64,000 bases of DNA from Zeugodacus cucurbitae (Eukaryota; Arthropoda; Insecta; Diptera; Tephritidae). Positions within the stretch are counted from its first letter, which is position 1. Every line of letters starts with the position of its first letter. Made by a program: the position numbers and the translations under genes. Location of the stretch: contig NC_071670.1 in the NCBI RefSeq assembly GCF_028554725.1, forward strand, positions 21,394,001 through 21,458,000, written 5' to 3'. Shown piece by piece: positions 1 through 15,600 of this stretch. Under the pieces are notes generated by a model. The model did not search any database and had not been told where the DNA came from. It was given only the letters and a program-made list of their open reading frames with translations.

Positions 1-637
1 GGATAACTTTGTTGTTACTTTCACATATAGAGTTTTTGACAAGCGATAGATATCAAGCAGAGAATTGACAAATCGAATACAAATATTGATTCAATTCAAT
101 AAACACTGTAATAGTCAGAATTTTTGTTTGGATAGACAGTTGTATCAAAATATTTTCAAATTATTACAAAAATATTGACTACATTCATCTCTCTGAAATT
201 ATATATATGTTGAACAAGTCTTGAATCTCCCTTAGTTAAAGTTTATTGCTTAATTTTTTTAGAAATGAAAACGTAACTGACAAACCAACAAATTTAGATA
301 ATTGCTAGCAATAGTTATCAGGTCAATTAATTTTCACAACTGAAAGAAGCATTCAGTATTTATTCTGCAACATTTATTGTTTGTTCCAAAGATTATCCAT
401 GGTTTGTTCAAAGATTTGTCGTATAAACTAGTGGTGAAGTTTTTCTTGTTATCGAAATGAAATAGTAATTGATGGAGACCGTGTATATCGAATTTTAAAC
501 GTATAATCTTAAACATTATTTATGTTTACTATTGTATAGATCAAGATTTGTATTCACATTTGGTGGAAAACTTTATTCTCAAGCATTGTATATAGACAAA
601 TGTTTGCAATTGTTGAGCTATAAACATTAAAATTACA
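1..637. other. 5' flank of SMC3 with a MITE remnant at the window edge
   Basis: The first 80 bases or so match, with differences, 19550-19633, the right part of an inverted-repeat element in intron 5. The rest is AT-rich DNA without a gene that I recognise. The SMC3 promoter must lie here or just outside, but I cannot place a TATA box, initiator or other core element with confidence. Confidence 0.5.
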
Positions 638-652
638 ATGCATATCAAACAG
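638..652 (+). CDS. SMC3: SMC3 coding exon 1
   Basis: This tiny exon codes only for MHIKQ, the first residues of the N-terminal ATPase lobe. It is followed by the donor gtacgt. The next intron is only 51 nt (653-703) and ends in tttcag. That intron is a multiple of three and has no stop codon, so its retention would insert 17 residues in frame. Confidence 0.9.
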
Positions 653-3600
653 GTACGTTACTCGTTTATGAGAAGTAAAGGAGTTTCAAGTGTTATATTT
701 CAGATTATAATACAAGGATTTAAAAGCTATAAAGATCAAACCGTGGTCGAACCCTTTGACAAGAGGCATAATGTGGTTGTTGGCAGGAACGGTTCTGGAA
801 AGAGTAATTTTTTTTATGGTGAGATAATTGTTAATAACAAATGTTAAAATATAAACCAAGGTTAAATCGCCCGGTTAAAAAAGTATGGACCTAATAACCG
901 CCTAAGTAGAACTCTTACGTATTTTAAGGATATATTCTGGCTGAGTTTCAGGACAAAGCCCACGAATTCGAGGTTAATATACGCTAATCGAGATCTTCAA
1001 GATTAAACTTGCCAAACTAAAGCCGAAAGAAATGTCACAAAAATATGAATTTAAAAATGCAAAGTATATATGTATGTATATTGCGGCACGATTCTGATTA
1101 CTTTGGCGATTCTGGTTACGTATTGTGCTATTGGCTGAACGAGGAGACTCTTTAGATAAGGAATATATATGCATATGTAAATAATGTGGCTCAAACTTAT
1201 TGTTTTTTAAATTTTTATATTTAGGAAGTCCAAATTTGTTTATTCCTCACACATGATATTGTAATATATTTATATATTTAACACAATTTTCTTACATTCT
1301 TCACTTCACATATTGAAAAATTCATTCATCATTGAATTTATTTCGAATTTTACTTGTATTTAATTTTTGTATTTTTTCAAGCAAAAGTTACTTATTTTTA
1401 AAATCACTTAGCACACTAATACCTTAAAATGTTTGTACGTTAAAAATTAGAAAACGAGCGTCGCTACATCTTAGAAACTTACTTATTAACGTCACCGCAC
1501 CTACTACTTTTATTGATACCATGGAGTTTGATCGGCCAGTGCTATTTTTTTTTTAAAGTGCTGAAGACGGTCAATTCATAAAGTAGTTCTTAGCACAAAA
1601 AACTTAAGAGACGAGGATTATTCGCACTTTTTAACCAATTCAAGTAAGTACCGAAGTATTTTGCAACGACTACATAACATAACGGTTGTTTGTAAGTCCT
1701 AAAACTAAACGAGTTAGATATAGGGTTATATATACCAAAGTGATCAGGGTGACGAGTAAAGTTCAAATCCGGATGTCTGTCTGTCCGTCCGTCCGTCTGT
1801 CCGTCTGTCCGTCCGTGCAAGCTGTAACTTGAGTAAAAATTGAGATATCTTAATGAAACTTGGAACACGTGTTCCTTGGAACCATAAGAAGGTTAAGTTC
1901 GAAGATGGGCGGAATCGGACCACTGCCACGCCCACAAAATGGCGATAACCAAAAACACATAAAGAGCTACAACTAAGCCATAAATAAAGTTATGAAAATA
2001 ACATTTGGAATATAGGGTCGCATTAGGGAGGGGCACATTTGAATGTAATTTTTTTGGAAAAGTGGGCGTGACCCCGCCCCCAAATAGGTTTTTTGTATAT
2101 AACTCGCAAACCAATAAAGCTATATAAACCAAACTTTCTGCAGTCGTTTCTTTTAGTCATTATCTAATACAGTCAAAAATGAAAGAAATCGGATAATAAC
2201 CCCGCCCACCTCCCATACGAAAGTTAGGTTGAAAATTACCAAAAGTGGGTTAACTCACTAACGAAAAACGTCAGATACACTAAATTTAACAGAAGAAATA
2301 GCAGAAGGAAGCTTCACTCAAATTTTTTTACAAAATGAAAAATGGGCGTGGCATCGCCCACTTATGGGTCAAAAACCATATCTCAGGAACTACTCGACAG
2401 ATTTCAATGAAAATTGGTATATAATATTTTCTTGACACCCTGACAACACGGTTAAAAAAATTAAAATCGATTCACAACCACGACTACTTTCCTTATAACT
2501 CAATTTTGAATTCCATCTGAATCCTTCACTTTATAATATATACATTAGGAACCAATGAACATAGCGAAATAAAACTTTACAGAAATATTGTATATGATGC
2601 CACAGATATCACTTGTGAAAAAATTGTCGAAAACGGACTATAACTTTTCAAGGCCCCTGATATCGAACATGTTGAACTCAGCGCTTAAGGTTAAATTTTA
2701 ACCGAAAAGATGGGTAAATCTCTCAGCTAATTTAATGTAATTCAGAGGAAATTGTTTTCTTCCAATAGTGTGTCTCAGTCCCAAAAATTATTAAAATCGG
2801 GTCACAACATCTCCTAGCTCCCATATACCTAATTATAGGTTTTTTTAAAATACGGTGAGCTTTATTACGCATATATGTATTGGTTAATATGTGATATATC
2901 TTAGCAAAATTAAGTGAGCGTACAGTATTGGATATAGGGTCCCTTGCTGGTGAAATTGAATGAAATCGATTCAAGAATTACCTCAGCCCTCATATCTACA
3001 TATGACGATTTTCGTTATTCTATTAAACTTTATGCCGAATTTATGGGTAAATTTGTGCGTTATCTTAATAAAATTTCTTCAATAAATTGCGAGAGTATAA
3101 AATGTTCGGTTACACCCGAAGTTAGCCTTTTCTTACTTGTTTTATTCGCAAATCATAGCCCTTTGGCGTATAATGTTATTTTGGCATGAAATATAAAAGA
3201 CAAATCTTTCCACATTAAAAATAACCGTAGTATAGCCAAAATCAGGAGTGTCTAAAGTTTTTTCGCGTACAACTACTTTATTCATTGGAAGCCTTAAGCT
3301 GTGCTTTCAAAAAATTACCTTGGTTTTTAACTTTTTTCTGAATTGGCTGCCTTCGGTCGGGCTTTCAAAAAACCTTGGTTGAGCCAATATGATTATTTTA
3401 TTTATTTTTTCGTTTTCCTCATAATAGTTAAATAAATCTTATGAAATATGTGTGTGAAAAGTGATTTTTAAAATATATTATACTATTTAATTTACTTAAA
3501 AAATCTGTAATAAAAGGAAAATGTACATTTGCTCCAATGCCTCTGCAATTTTTTTTTCAATATTTCTTTATTTATTGAATCTGCTTTTACTTTAAGCCTA

Positions 3601-6600
3601 ACAATTAGTTATAAAATCTTAAAACTATTTAAAAAACTAGACAAGCTCAAACAAGTGATTGAGCTGTATTGCTGAAACGTTGCTCTTTAGTACGCAGGCA
3701 TATCCCTTCTTTGTAGGCGTGTTTGACCGCAGGAATGTACTAAGGCATTAGCCAATGGGTTTGGGTGATCACGGAGTTTAGATATATATTTCAATCTGCT
3801 GTCCTCTACTGCTTTCTTTACCATAGGGATACCAAGATCTTTATGGATATTTTCATTGCGAATGTACCATGGTGAGCACGTGATTGATCTAAGCATTTTC
3901 GATTGGAACCTTTGTATTATATCAATATTAGTTGCACAGGTCGTACCCCACAGTTGAATGCCATACATCCAAATCGGCTTTATGACCGCATTGTATAAAA
4001 GCACTTTGTTGTCTAGGCTAAGTTTAGAGTTTTTATTTAAAAGCCAATTTAAATTTGCAGCTCTTATCTTCATGCACGTTATTTTACTAGATATATGTTT
4101 TCTCCATGTTCTTCTATCTAGGTGAATACCAAGATAGGTAACTTCATTCACTTGAGGCACTAGAATATTGTTCATTTTTACTGCCGGGCACATTTTTGGT
4201 CTTAGCGAAAATGTAACGTGCTTACACTTTTGTTCATTCACATTTATACGCCAGTTGGCTAGCCATTCTTCGACAGATCTTAAGTGCTCCGATAATATTC
4301 TTGATGCTATAATGTGGCATTTGTTACGGCTCACTAAAGCTGTGTCATCCGCGAAAGTTGATGATTGATTGATTGATCTGCATTTTAGTTTCAAATAGTT
4401 GAGTTGAAAAATGTGCGTTTGCGGTACTTATAAATTTTTTCATCCGGAGGACTTTCCAACCTCTTTCCAACAGTACTCTGATCGTGGCGCATATATTTTT
4501 TCATCCGGAGGATTTCCTCTTTCCAACAGTACTCTCTGATCGCGGCGCCAAAGAAATCGGAATTATAAGTTCGGAAATAATTTTTAAGGGACATACCTAG
4601 GTGACCGCCCATAAAAAGGCAGTTTTAAAATTTTAAATTCGGCAGTTTATAATATACAAGTTTTGTTGAAATTGGTCGAGTATAATTACCTATTTATTTA
4701 ACAATTTACACGTACTATTAATGATAAATTTATACTTCTAACATAATTAACTTATTAGGGAAACTTTAGTATAGTATCCCACGATTTCAGTTGAAATAAA
4801 ATGCCGCCGGAAACTTATAGTTTTCGAGATATTAGCATTTTAAGTTGAGAATTTCACAAACTTTATATTGCAATTTCTCGAAATAATAGTTACTTTTTAA
4901 TTTATATCATGCATTTATTATACACTAACATTTCATTACATTGTTTCTACATATTTATTTGATATCACTTCGTTTAATATTTGCTTTAAATAAGTATTTT
5001 AATTTTTACACAATTTTGTTTATATGCACATTAACCCTGTGACAGATATATCGCGCATTACGAGAAAATAACTCTGGTCGATCAAATATGTACCATGGTT
5101 TATCAACAGAAAAGAATACAATTATTATAATTCATGTCCTTTTTTATCCACCTTTATTCGTTTGTAAAATATGTAGATAATGATAAGATGTATAGTATTG
5201 CCAGATACGAGCTCTGTAGCGCTTTATACATAGCCGCGAAGGGAGATATTTGCCAACCTAATATGTTTTTCGTAAAAATCTTAGTATTTTGTACATTTTC
5301 CTTGTATGTTTCTTTTCGTCGATTATATTAAGCATTAAAAAAAAATAATTTTTATCGCGAAATGTTGAAATACTTAAATCACATACAAATTAAAATTGAT
5401 CCGTCAGCACAAATATTATTATTGAGAGCCAGACAATTCATCACCTATTGTTCACGAAAAAAAATTAATTTATTGAGCTATATTCACGAACTTACAAAGT
5501 AATTACTTGGATAATAATTGGGTTTTGATGTTGACACAATTAAATTCAACATGCAACCGCTGTTACCAGAAATTGAAACCGGCTATACCATTTTTGTCTA
5601 TGTATTTTGAAATAAATAGTGACTCTAAATAATTTCATTTTATCAAAAAATTTTCTAGAATGTAATTTAACGTACACCTGATCAAAAGAAATGCGTGGCC
5701 TCGTTACTAGTGTTTATTAATACAATATATTTTTATTTGAAGTAATAAAAAATGGAAGTTTTTTTAAGTTTCTTCCAAAGTAAAGAATTTTCTAACCCAC
5801 TGAATAACAAATTATCCATTCAAAAATAATTTTGTATCACAATATACTTTAACTATTTGGCAGGTGTTTAATACCAGAGACAGACGTGCAAAATTAATTG
5901 ACATTAAGAAATGCTAATACGCATATAGAAATTTTATGGTAACAGACAGCTGATTGAATTTTTAATCACATTTTCGTTGCTGGTCATCGTTGTTGTTGAA
6001 ACTGTTTTTTGTTTGCTTTCTGCCATCTAAAAACATTAAAACTAGTCATTGTTAATATATTTGTACATAATTTAATTTGCTAAATAAAAACATAAATTAT
6101 TTGTTTATGTTTTCTTCTTCTTTGTGCATATCACTCTGCTCTCACAATAGCAAAAATCGTTAAATTTTGGGCAGCAAAACCAACTTTGTGCAAGTTAAAG
6201 CAAATCAAGTCCTATAATGTAGATTATCGCTGCCCGCTGTCGAGATTATAAGACAATGGGGCATTCGTAAACGTCATTTAAATGCATTGCATATTTTGGC
6301 AAAGCAAGGTGTAATGAATAAATGCTTTGCATGGCATGGGCATGTTTTAAAAAAGCTGTGCATAGTTTAACTCTGACTAGATTTGGTGCCGTAGATAGTC
6401 CGATTGTGTATGATTATTGAAAAGCTTCCATTTCTCTATTGTTGTAAAAATTATTATTGTAAAAAAAAATTAGACATTATTAATGGTCCAGGAATTACAT
6501 CAGCTTTTAAATATTTTGGTGGACTTTATTCCGAAAATCGAATTGTGTGTTATTATAATAGAAATACGTAAATAACTTACGGGAATATAATATGTTCGGT

Positions 6601-9600
6601 TACAACCGAACTTAGCCCTTCCGTACTTGTGTATTGCCTTAAAGAGCTTACAAACTAACTTTCAAAACCTTCTTCCACGTTTAATTAATTCAGAAGGCAC
6701 TCCTTAGCTTTTCAAATCTGTTTCTTTATAAAGAGGTTGAATATAGGGTCTTATTTCTTCGTGGGTGCGAAACAAATTGCTTTCATTCATGATAAGATCA
6801 ATTGCTTTTCTATAAAAAAAAAAGGAATCCTGTTTCCAAAAATTTTCTGTAACAGCAATTACCTTTGATCTTCATCTTAGAGAAATAAGATAAATTTCTG
6901 TTGTTGTTGAAGTGGCATAAAATATTCTCCAAATAATTTTGAGGAATGCTGCCGATATGATAGTTCTTGGTCGGATAAAAATCCGGGTCCGTTCCGGTTA
7001 CGCTTAACCGACTGTCTGTTCTTTCAATCATCTTTCTTAACAAACTCCTTCCAAAATCCTATTTCAATGCCTTCTGTTCTTTCAACAATGTCCCAAACAT
7101 CCCATACAAAGGTTAGGTTGAAAATACTAAGAGTGCGTTCGCTCACTAACGAAAAACGTCAGAAACACTAAATTTTACAAAAAAAAAATAGCAGAAGAAA
7201 GCTGCACTCAGATTTTTTTACAAAATGGAAAATGGGCGTGGCATCGCCCACTTTTGGGTCAAAAACCATATCTCATGAACTACTCGACAGATTTCAATGA
7301 AATTCGGTATATAATATTTTCTTATGAAGGTAGCGAAATAAAACTTTGCACAAATACTGTATATGATCTGTGGCTTCACTTGTGAAAAATTTGTCGAAAT
7401 CGGACTATAACTTTTCAATGCCCCAGATATCAAATATGAAGAACTCAGTGCCCCATGGTAACTTTTCACCGAAAATTTCGGTAAATCTCTCAGGTATCTT
7501 AATTTAATTCAGAGGAAATATTTTTCTTCTAATAGTGAGTCTCTGTACCAGAAATGGTTAAAATCGGGTCATAACTTCCCTTATGAGAATACCTAATTAT
7601 AGGATTTTCAAAAATGCGATGAGCTTAATAGCTTATTAATCGGTTAATATGTGATATATATTTATGCCGAATATATGGGTCAAATTGTGTTTTCTTAATA
7701 AAAATATAGCAATAAACAACCGTACAACCGATAACTTGAGTAAAAATTTAGATATCTTAATGAAACTTGGTACATATATTCCTTAACACCCTGCTCATTG
7801 AAAATGGGCGAAATCGCCATTGCCCCGACCACAAAATGGCGAAAGCCGCAAAACACATAAAGTGCCATAACTAAGTCATAAATAAAGCTCTGAAAATAAA
7901 ATTTGGTACTAAGGATCGCACTAAGAAGAGGGATATTTGGATGTAAATTTTTTTGGAAAGTGGGCGTGGTCTCGCCCTCTGTTAATATTTTTGTACATGT
8001 CTCGTAAACTACTAAAGCTGCCATTTTCTTATGTAGTTCAAAAATGGAAGAACTAGGATTATAACCACGCCCACCTCCCATACGAAGGTTTGTTGAAAAC
8101 TACTAAAAATGCTTTAATTCACTAAGAAAAAACACTAGAAACCTTCAATTTCATAGTAAAGGTGGTAAAGAAGAGCTGCACTCAAATTCTAAATGGCCGC
8201 CTACTTATGGGTCAAAAACGATATCTCCGAACTTACTAGACCAATTTTAATGAAATTCAGTTCATAAAATTTTCCTGGCATACCACTAAAATGTTTTGAA
8301 AATGTGCCAAATCGGTTCATAATCACGCCTACTTTCCATATACCAGAGCTTTGAAGTCGATTTGAATCGTTTACTTTATAATATATAAAGTAAGCACTAG
8401 TGAAGATATCGGAACAAAACTTTGCACAAATACAAAGTATAGTTAAAAATACATAAATATAGTTAATAAAAAAAACTAAAAAACAAACTTTTATTCCACA
8501 TCAAACTAAAAAAATTAAAAACAATTCTTAATATTAGCTGATAAAAATAATTAACGAAAAATACTTGTATTCTTTGTTAAAAATCGTGAGTTGCTCAATA
8601 TGATCATCCCATTTAATTATATCAATTTATAACTTTTGTAGGTTTATATTCACATTTACATTTGGACTGCATACTCAACTGATGATATTGCTTTTGAATA
8701 GTTTTATTTTGCATTATGAGTTTTGTGCCCAATGCTTTGAGATATCCTAATAAATAGGTCTCGTTTATATTAAAAATATATTTAAATTTGTTTACTTTAG
8801 ATCTAGCATGTTCACGAATATGTATTAATATTAACTAATGTAGTCAGTGAAACACATTATTAAAAATAATTACTGTCTCCTGCTATGTTTAATTATTAAA
8901 TTAATTTTTTTATTTTTATTTTAGCAATACAATTTGTACTTAGTGATGAGTTTACTCATCTGCGTCCTGAACAGAGACAAGCGCTTTTGCATGAAGGAAC
9001 AGGCGCTAGGGTTATTTCGGCCTACGTTGAGATAATTTTCGATAATAGCGATAACCGAGTTCCAGTAAGTATACATTATTTTTATATTTATTATATTCTA
9101 CTACAGCCTACGTATATTAGGTACCATGATTCAATTATAAAAGGTTTGGTAAGTAGTGACAGCAAAGTTTTGACACTGCGTTATAAAAGAAGGAAAGAAA
9201 AAAGGGAAAGATTTGTTCGCTATTTATTCAAGAACGTAGTTAAAAATATATTCTAAGTTGTATAAAATATACTATTATTCAACCAACCAAAATTAATAAG
9301 TAGCATACAAATATGTCTAATTTTCTTCTAATAATGTTTTGAATTTTTATTTTTTATATAGGTGAGTCACAACCAGTGCAGGGAGTTAATATCTATTTAA
9401 TATTAATAGTTATAGAGATTTAATATTTTTCCCATGAAACCAACATTTAATTTTATTTTCGGAAATTAGTATTAAAACTTTATAATTAATCATTAGACAC
9501 ATACAAATAGATTAGTCCGGCAGAAGTTACTTACACATTATGCATTCGCTTCAATTGATGCGCTAGGAAGATTCTAAGAATGGACAAATAACATATGATT

Positions 9601-12600
9601 GAATCATTATTAGGTACGAATGGCACGAATATGAAAACTGTATTGATTAATTTTTCAATGCTCATTCTTTTCTCATTTTTTTCATGAAATGTGTTTGCTT
9701 TATGGCGATTTCATGTCTCACAAACTTGTTTTAGGGTTGTCAAAGTTGCCCGTTCTTTTCTCAAAATTTGTATCGTTATCAAAGTCATTTCAAATATTTA
9801 TATGAGAGATAGAAATATGCGAAGTGTATTCAACAAAGTGAAATAAATTTTTGACATACCCTTGTCTGACAATAAAATAGTAAACAATTCATGTATTTGT
9901 TTACATTAACCCATCTTTTTTATCTTGAACAATATAATATATATTGATAAAATTTGTGACAATTTGTCAGTTGGAGCACTAAACATTTGTAAAATGCCTC
10001 TATGAGTTGTTATGCACAAGCAGAAAGAGTATTCGGCATTTTCTTTTATTCATTTAAAAACTATATTTTTTTTGGTTTGAAACTTTTGAATTTCAAAATT
10101 TAAATTTTTGAATAGGCACCACTTACATGGTAATAGCCAAATTTACAACAGCGAGCCATTCATTATTTCTTTTGGCAGTTTTGGCGATGAATGGTAATTC
10201 CAAGTGAAAAAAGTCCTTCTTCACCTGGTCCTTCCAACAGAGTGGAGGTCTTCCTCGGCTTCCACCAGCGGGTACTGCATCAAACACTTTCAAAGCTAAA
10301 GCGCTTGCGTCCATTCGAACAACATGTCCTAGCCAAGCGCCGCCGCTGTCTTTTTATCCACTGAACTATGTCAATGTCGTCGAATAACTCATAAAGCTCA
10401 TCATTCCATCGTCTGCGGTATTCGCCGCTGACATTGTTATTGCTTGTTAATACTGGTCCCCAGATAGATGAAATTATATACAATATCAAAGTTATGACTG
10501 TAAACAGTGACTTGGGAGCAAAGACGCAAATTCGCTGACTGTTTGATGACAAGAGATATTTCGTCTTGTCCTCGCTTCCTTATCAAGTCTCGAAAAAGCA
10601 TCGGCGCACGTCAGCGGCTGTACAACCTTGTATAAGATTGTACCTTCTCTGTTTAGTTCTGCGGCTCGTATTATTTTCTCCAGTATCAGGTTAAAGATGT
10701 CACACGATAGTGAGACACCCTCCCGATCCTGATGGGAGATTTTGCTGTTGTTCAACGTCAGCTTACACAGCCGTATTAGTTTTGCAGGAATATCAAATTC
10801 AGACTTCGCGGCATAGAGGCAACTCCTTTTCGTGCTATCGAAAACAGCTCTAAATTCGATAAAGAGATGGTGTGTGTCGATGCATGCACGTTATCAGGTC
10901 TTCGCCGACGTATTTGAATAGCTCGGTCGGCAATTCATCGGCCCCGCCGCTTTGGTGTTTTTCACGCCGGTAATTGCTATTCAAAGTTCTTGATGATCGG
11001 GCAATTGAACATCGGTTCCATCGTCGGCGATTAGTGAATCGGGTTCGCAATCTCCTGGTGTTGTACTTTCACTGCCATAGAGCAGGCTGGAGAAGTGTTC
11101 CCTCTACAAACTCAGTATACTCTGGTCATCAATAACTAGATCATCTCTGGGGGTCCTATAGTATATAGTATAGTATTATCGGGAAGAATGATTTGTTCAG
11201 TCAGCATCCATAATGAAACATCGCCAAATGGGCTTAGGCTGATCGACTTCGCCGGGGCCCGAAGTATGGTCATGACCCGATCTATGGTCATCTGTAGTAC
11301 TAGATTCCAGCATAAGAAAATACATCAAGCTACATGGCTGTCTCCAGATCGAAAAACCAATAACCAGATCGACCATGTTGTGATAGATAGACGATATGTC
11401 TCCAGTGTTTTTTATGTGCTTAAGCTGACGTTGAGCAACACCAGAAGCTCGGTCAGGATCGGGAAAGACCTCTCTGAGCCGTTCTTTAACCTGATGCAGG
11501 AGAAAATAGAGAAGGTACAATCTTCTATAAAAGTGTAAAGCTACTGGCGTACGCCGATGATATCGATATCATTGGAAACAACACCTGCGCCGTTAGTTAT
11601 GCTTTTTCCAGACTCGATAAGGAAGCGAAGCGTATGAGTCTGGTGGTGAACGAGGACAAGACGAAATATCTCATGTCATCAAACAAACAGTCAGCGCATT
11701 CACGTCTTGGCTCCCACGTCACTGTTGACAGTCATAATTTTGAAGTTGTAGATATCTTCGTTTATCTGGGAAGCAGCATTAACAGCAATAACAATGTCAG
11801 CCTGGTAATCCAACGCAGAATCATTTTTGCCAACAGGTGCTTCTTTGGACTGAGTAGGCAATTGAAAAGTAAAGTCCTCTCTCGACGAACCAAAATCAAA
11901 CTGTACAAGTTGCTCATTATTCCTGTCCTGATGTATGGCGCTGAAGTGTGGACGATGACAACATCCGATGAGACGACTCTTGGGGTTTTCAAGAGAAAAG
12001 TTTTGCGCAAGCTATGTGGTCCTCTAAAGATTGGCAACGGCGAATTCCGCAGACGATGGAACTATGAGCTGTACGATTTATACGACGACATTGACATAGT
12101 CCAGCGAATAAAATGACAGCGGTTATGCTGGCTAGGTCATGTTGTTCGAATGGACGAAAGTGGTCCAGCTCTGAAAGGAAGCCGAGGAAGAGGTAGACCT
12201 CCACTCCGATGGAAGAACCAGGAGGAGAAGGACGTGGCTTTGATTGGTATAACCAATTGGAGAGATACGTGGGGCGCTGTTATGGACTCGGCTATAACCG
12301 CTGTCTATGCCAGTCAAGAAGAAGAAGAGAAGGTTTTATTTAGGGCAGTTAGAATAATCCGTCTTATATCAAATATGCAGTGTTTTGTACAACAACATGT
12401 TTGAGATTTTGAAGTTAATGACATAAAGCCCTCGTTGGCAAAAATCTGGGAAAGTCGTTTAGACATTTTTCTTGAGGCGATTCCACTACGATCATTTTCG
12501 TTACAGAACCACTTTTCATTAAAAGTAACCATCCATAAAACAAATGTATCGATTTTTTGCGATTCAGCAGCGATTCACAGATGGAAATTCGGACCAACGT

Positions 12601-15600
12601 TTGTAATAAATGTACATATACATAGAGTGCCTCGGATCGTAGTTACTCAATTCACATCGATTCTTTATGTAAAATGTAGATTTCCTTATCTTGAATTTCT
12701 GAGACTTGATACAGGCAAATATTCATTATCATCTACTATAAACTTATATGTTATATATATATATATGATATATAATTATATTTTTTATTTTAGATAGACA
12801 AGGAAGAAATATATCTACGAAGAGTGATTGGTTCTAAAAAGGATCAGTACTTTTTAAACAAAAAAGTAGTTCCGAGAACAGAAGTTGTAAACTTATTAGA
12901 ATCTGCTGGATTTTCAAACTCTAATCCATACTATATTGTCAAGCAAGGAAAAATCAATCAAATGGCTACTGCAGCTGATTCATATAGATTAAAATTATTG
13001 CGTGAAGTTGCTGGCACTCGAGTATACGACGAACGGAAAGAAGAATCGCTCAATATCTTGCGTGAAACAGAAGGAAAGCTTGAAAAAATTTCAGAGTATC
13101 TCAGGACTATTGAGGAACGATTAAAAACATTAGAAGAAGAAAAGGAAGAGTTGAAGGAATATCAAAAATGGGATAAGGCAAGGCGAATGCTGGAGTATAT
13201 AATACACGAAACAGAATTAAAGGAAACCAAAAAGGCATTAGATGATTTAAATGAACAAAAGAAATCATCTGTCGACAAGAAAAAAAGTTATAACATTGAA
13301 ATTCAGAAGGCTCAAGAAAATATAAAGGAGATTCAGAAACGTTTAAAAGACGCAAAAAAAGACGTTACATCAACGAAAGAAGAACGATCTGTATTGTTAA
13401 CAGAACAGCAGCAACTACTCCGTGAAAAAACAAAGCTTGATCTTATTATAATTGATCTTAATGATGAAGTTCAAGGAGACAATAAATCGAAAGAAAGAGC
13501 TGATCTAGAGTTAAAAAAATTAAAAATTACTATTGCCGAAAAAGAGAGAGAGTTGGATGATGTTAAACCGAAATATGAGGCTATGAAGCGTAAAGAGGAA
13601 GAATGTTCGCGAGAGCTTTCCCTTAAGGAACAGAAAAGAAACGAGTTATATGCCAAACAAGGCCGGGGGTCCCAATTTTCTTCAAGAGAAGAACGAGACA
13701 AATGGATTTTAAATGAGTTAAAATCTCTAAGTAAACAAATAAGAGATAAAATTAATCACAACGCAAAATTAATGGAAGATTTAAAAAGGGATAGCAATGC
13801 TGAAGCAGATCTTAATAGAAAAATTGAAGAGCATTCTAATGAACTTGAACAACTACGACTTCAAATAGATGATCACAATAAGAAATACTATGAATTGAAG
13901 AAAACAAAAGATCATTTTCAGGCAATGAGAAATGAATTATGGAGGAAAGAAACTCAAATGACGCAACAACTACAAACACATAAAGAAGAACTATCTAAAA
14001 CCGATCAGGCACTTAGAAGTATGGCAGGTAAACCAATACTAAACGGTCGAGATTCCGTTCGCAAAGTGTTGGATAATTTTTTGGAGCGTGGTTCTCCTTA
14101 TGCTGAAATTGCAAAATCTTATTATGGACCTGTTATTGAAAACTTCAGTTGTGATAAGACTATATATACAGCTGTTGAAGTTACCGCGGGAAATAGACTA
14201 TTTCATCATATTGTTGAGTCTGACAAAGTTGGAACTCAAATTTTAAAAGAAATGAATAAACTTAAACTACCAGGGGAAGTTACATTTATGCCTCTCAATC
14301 GATTGCAAGTGAAAATTCATGATTATCCTGATGATCCAGATTCCATTCCTATGCTCTCAAAGCTTAAATATGACGAACAACATGACAAAGCATTGAGATA
14401 TATATTTGGGAAAACTTTAATATGCAGAAATTTGGAAAGAGCTACGGAATTAGCTAAAAGCACTGGATTGGATTGTGTCACTTTAGATGGCGATCAGGTA
14501 TCATCCAAAGGATCTCTAACAGGTGGCTATTTTAATACATCTCGATCACGCCTTGAAATACAAAAAAAACGGTCCGAATATACACAACAAACAAGAGATT
14601 TTGAAAAAGAGTTAAATAAACTTAGAAACGAGATCAAACAAACTGAAAATAGCATAAATTCAGTTGTTTCGGAAATGCAAAAAACGGAAACAAAACAAGG
14701 AAAAACCAAAGATATTTTTGAAAAACTTCAAGGCGAAATTCGTTTGATGAAAGAAGAATTATTGAGGATTGAAAAATATAGATCAACCAGAGAGAGATCG
14801 GCTACTCAATGTAAAGCTAGTCTAGAAGCAATGAATAGCACAAAGTCTGGATTGGAAGCTGAACTTAAGCAAGAACTTTTATCTAGTTTGTCGGTACAAG
14901 ATCAGCGAGAAATAGATCAACTTAATGATGATATTAGAAAATTGAATCAAGAAAATAAAGAGGCTTTCACTCAAAGAATGCAGTTAGAAGTTGTAAAAAA
15001 TAAGCTGGACAATCTTTTAACTAATAATCTATTTCGAAGACGAGATGAATTAATTACAGCACTTCAAGAAATATCTGTCGAAGATCGAAAACGAAAACTT
15101 TTGAATTGCAAAAATGATTTAATATCTGCAGAAAAAAGGATTAAGAAAGTCAATTTAGATCTGGAAGACATTGAAAAAAGGTATATTTTAAGCATATTTG
15201 ATACTATCTTGAAAATTACTAGTACTAAAATTGCAAACCTTGATGTTTTGGTTACTTGGCAATCAGAAAAATTAAGGTTTTCTATTATGAGTTATTTATA
15301 ACAGTTGAAAAATAGGAAACCCCTTTATTTTTGGAGCTCTAAGCAAATTTGTGGTTTGTGAGTTCATAAATTCTTATAAACATTTTTAGGAATTTTTACC
15401 ATTATTGTGGAATGTCCAGGCATAAATTTATTTCTAGAATCAATTTTAAAACAAAACTTTACCCAACACATTTTCTGCGTCTGGTTTCTTCGGAAAATCT
15501 ATGTATATAAACTTAAATTTAATTTTTATTATATAATGAATTGATAACGAAAACTGTTACTTCAATAATTATAAAATACTACAAACTTTGTTTTATGCCC

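Noticed and set aside
1590..2132. Small ORFs rich in T-D-G-R-T-D-R
   Set aside because: They are translations of the GTCY microsatellite in mini-me-like repeats and recur at each copy.
9065..9256. C-terminal extension of SMC3 exon 3
   Set aside because: The donor gtaagt at 9065 is strong, and the downstream residues do not match SMC3, whereas exon 4 continues the conserved order.
12824..15301. A separate 825-residue protein
   Set aside because: It is exon 4 of SMC3 plus intronic read-through at its end. Splice sites on both sides join it to the other exons in frame.
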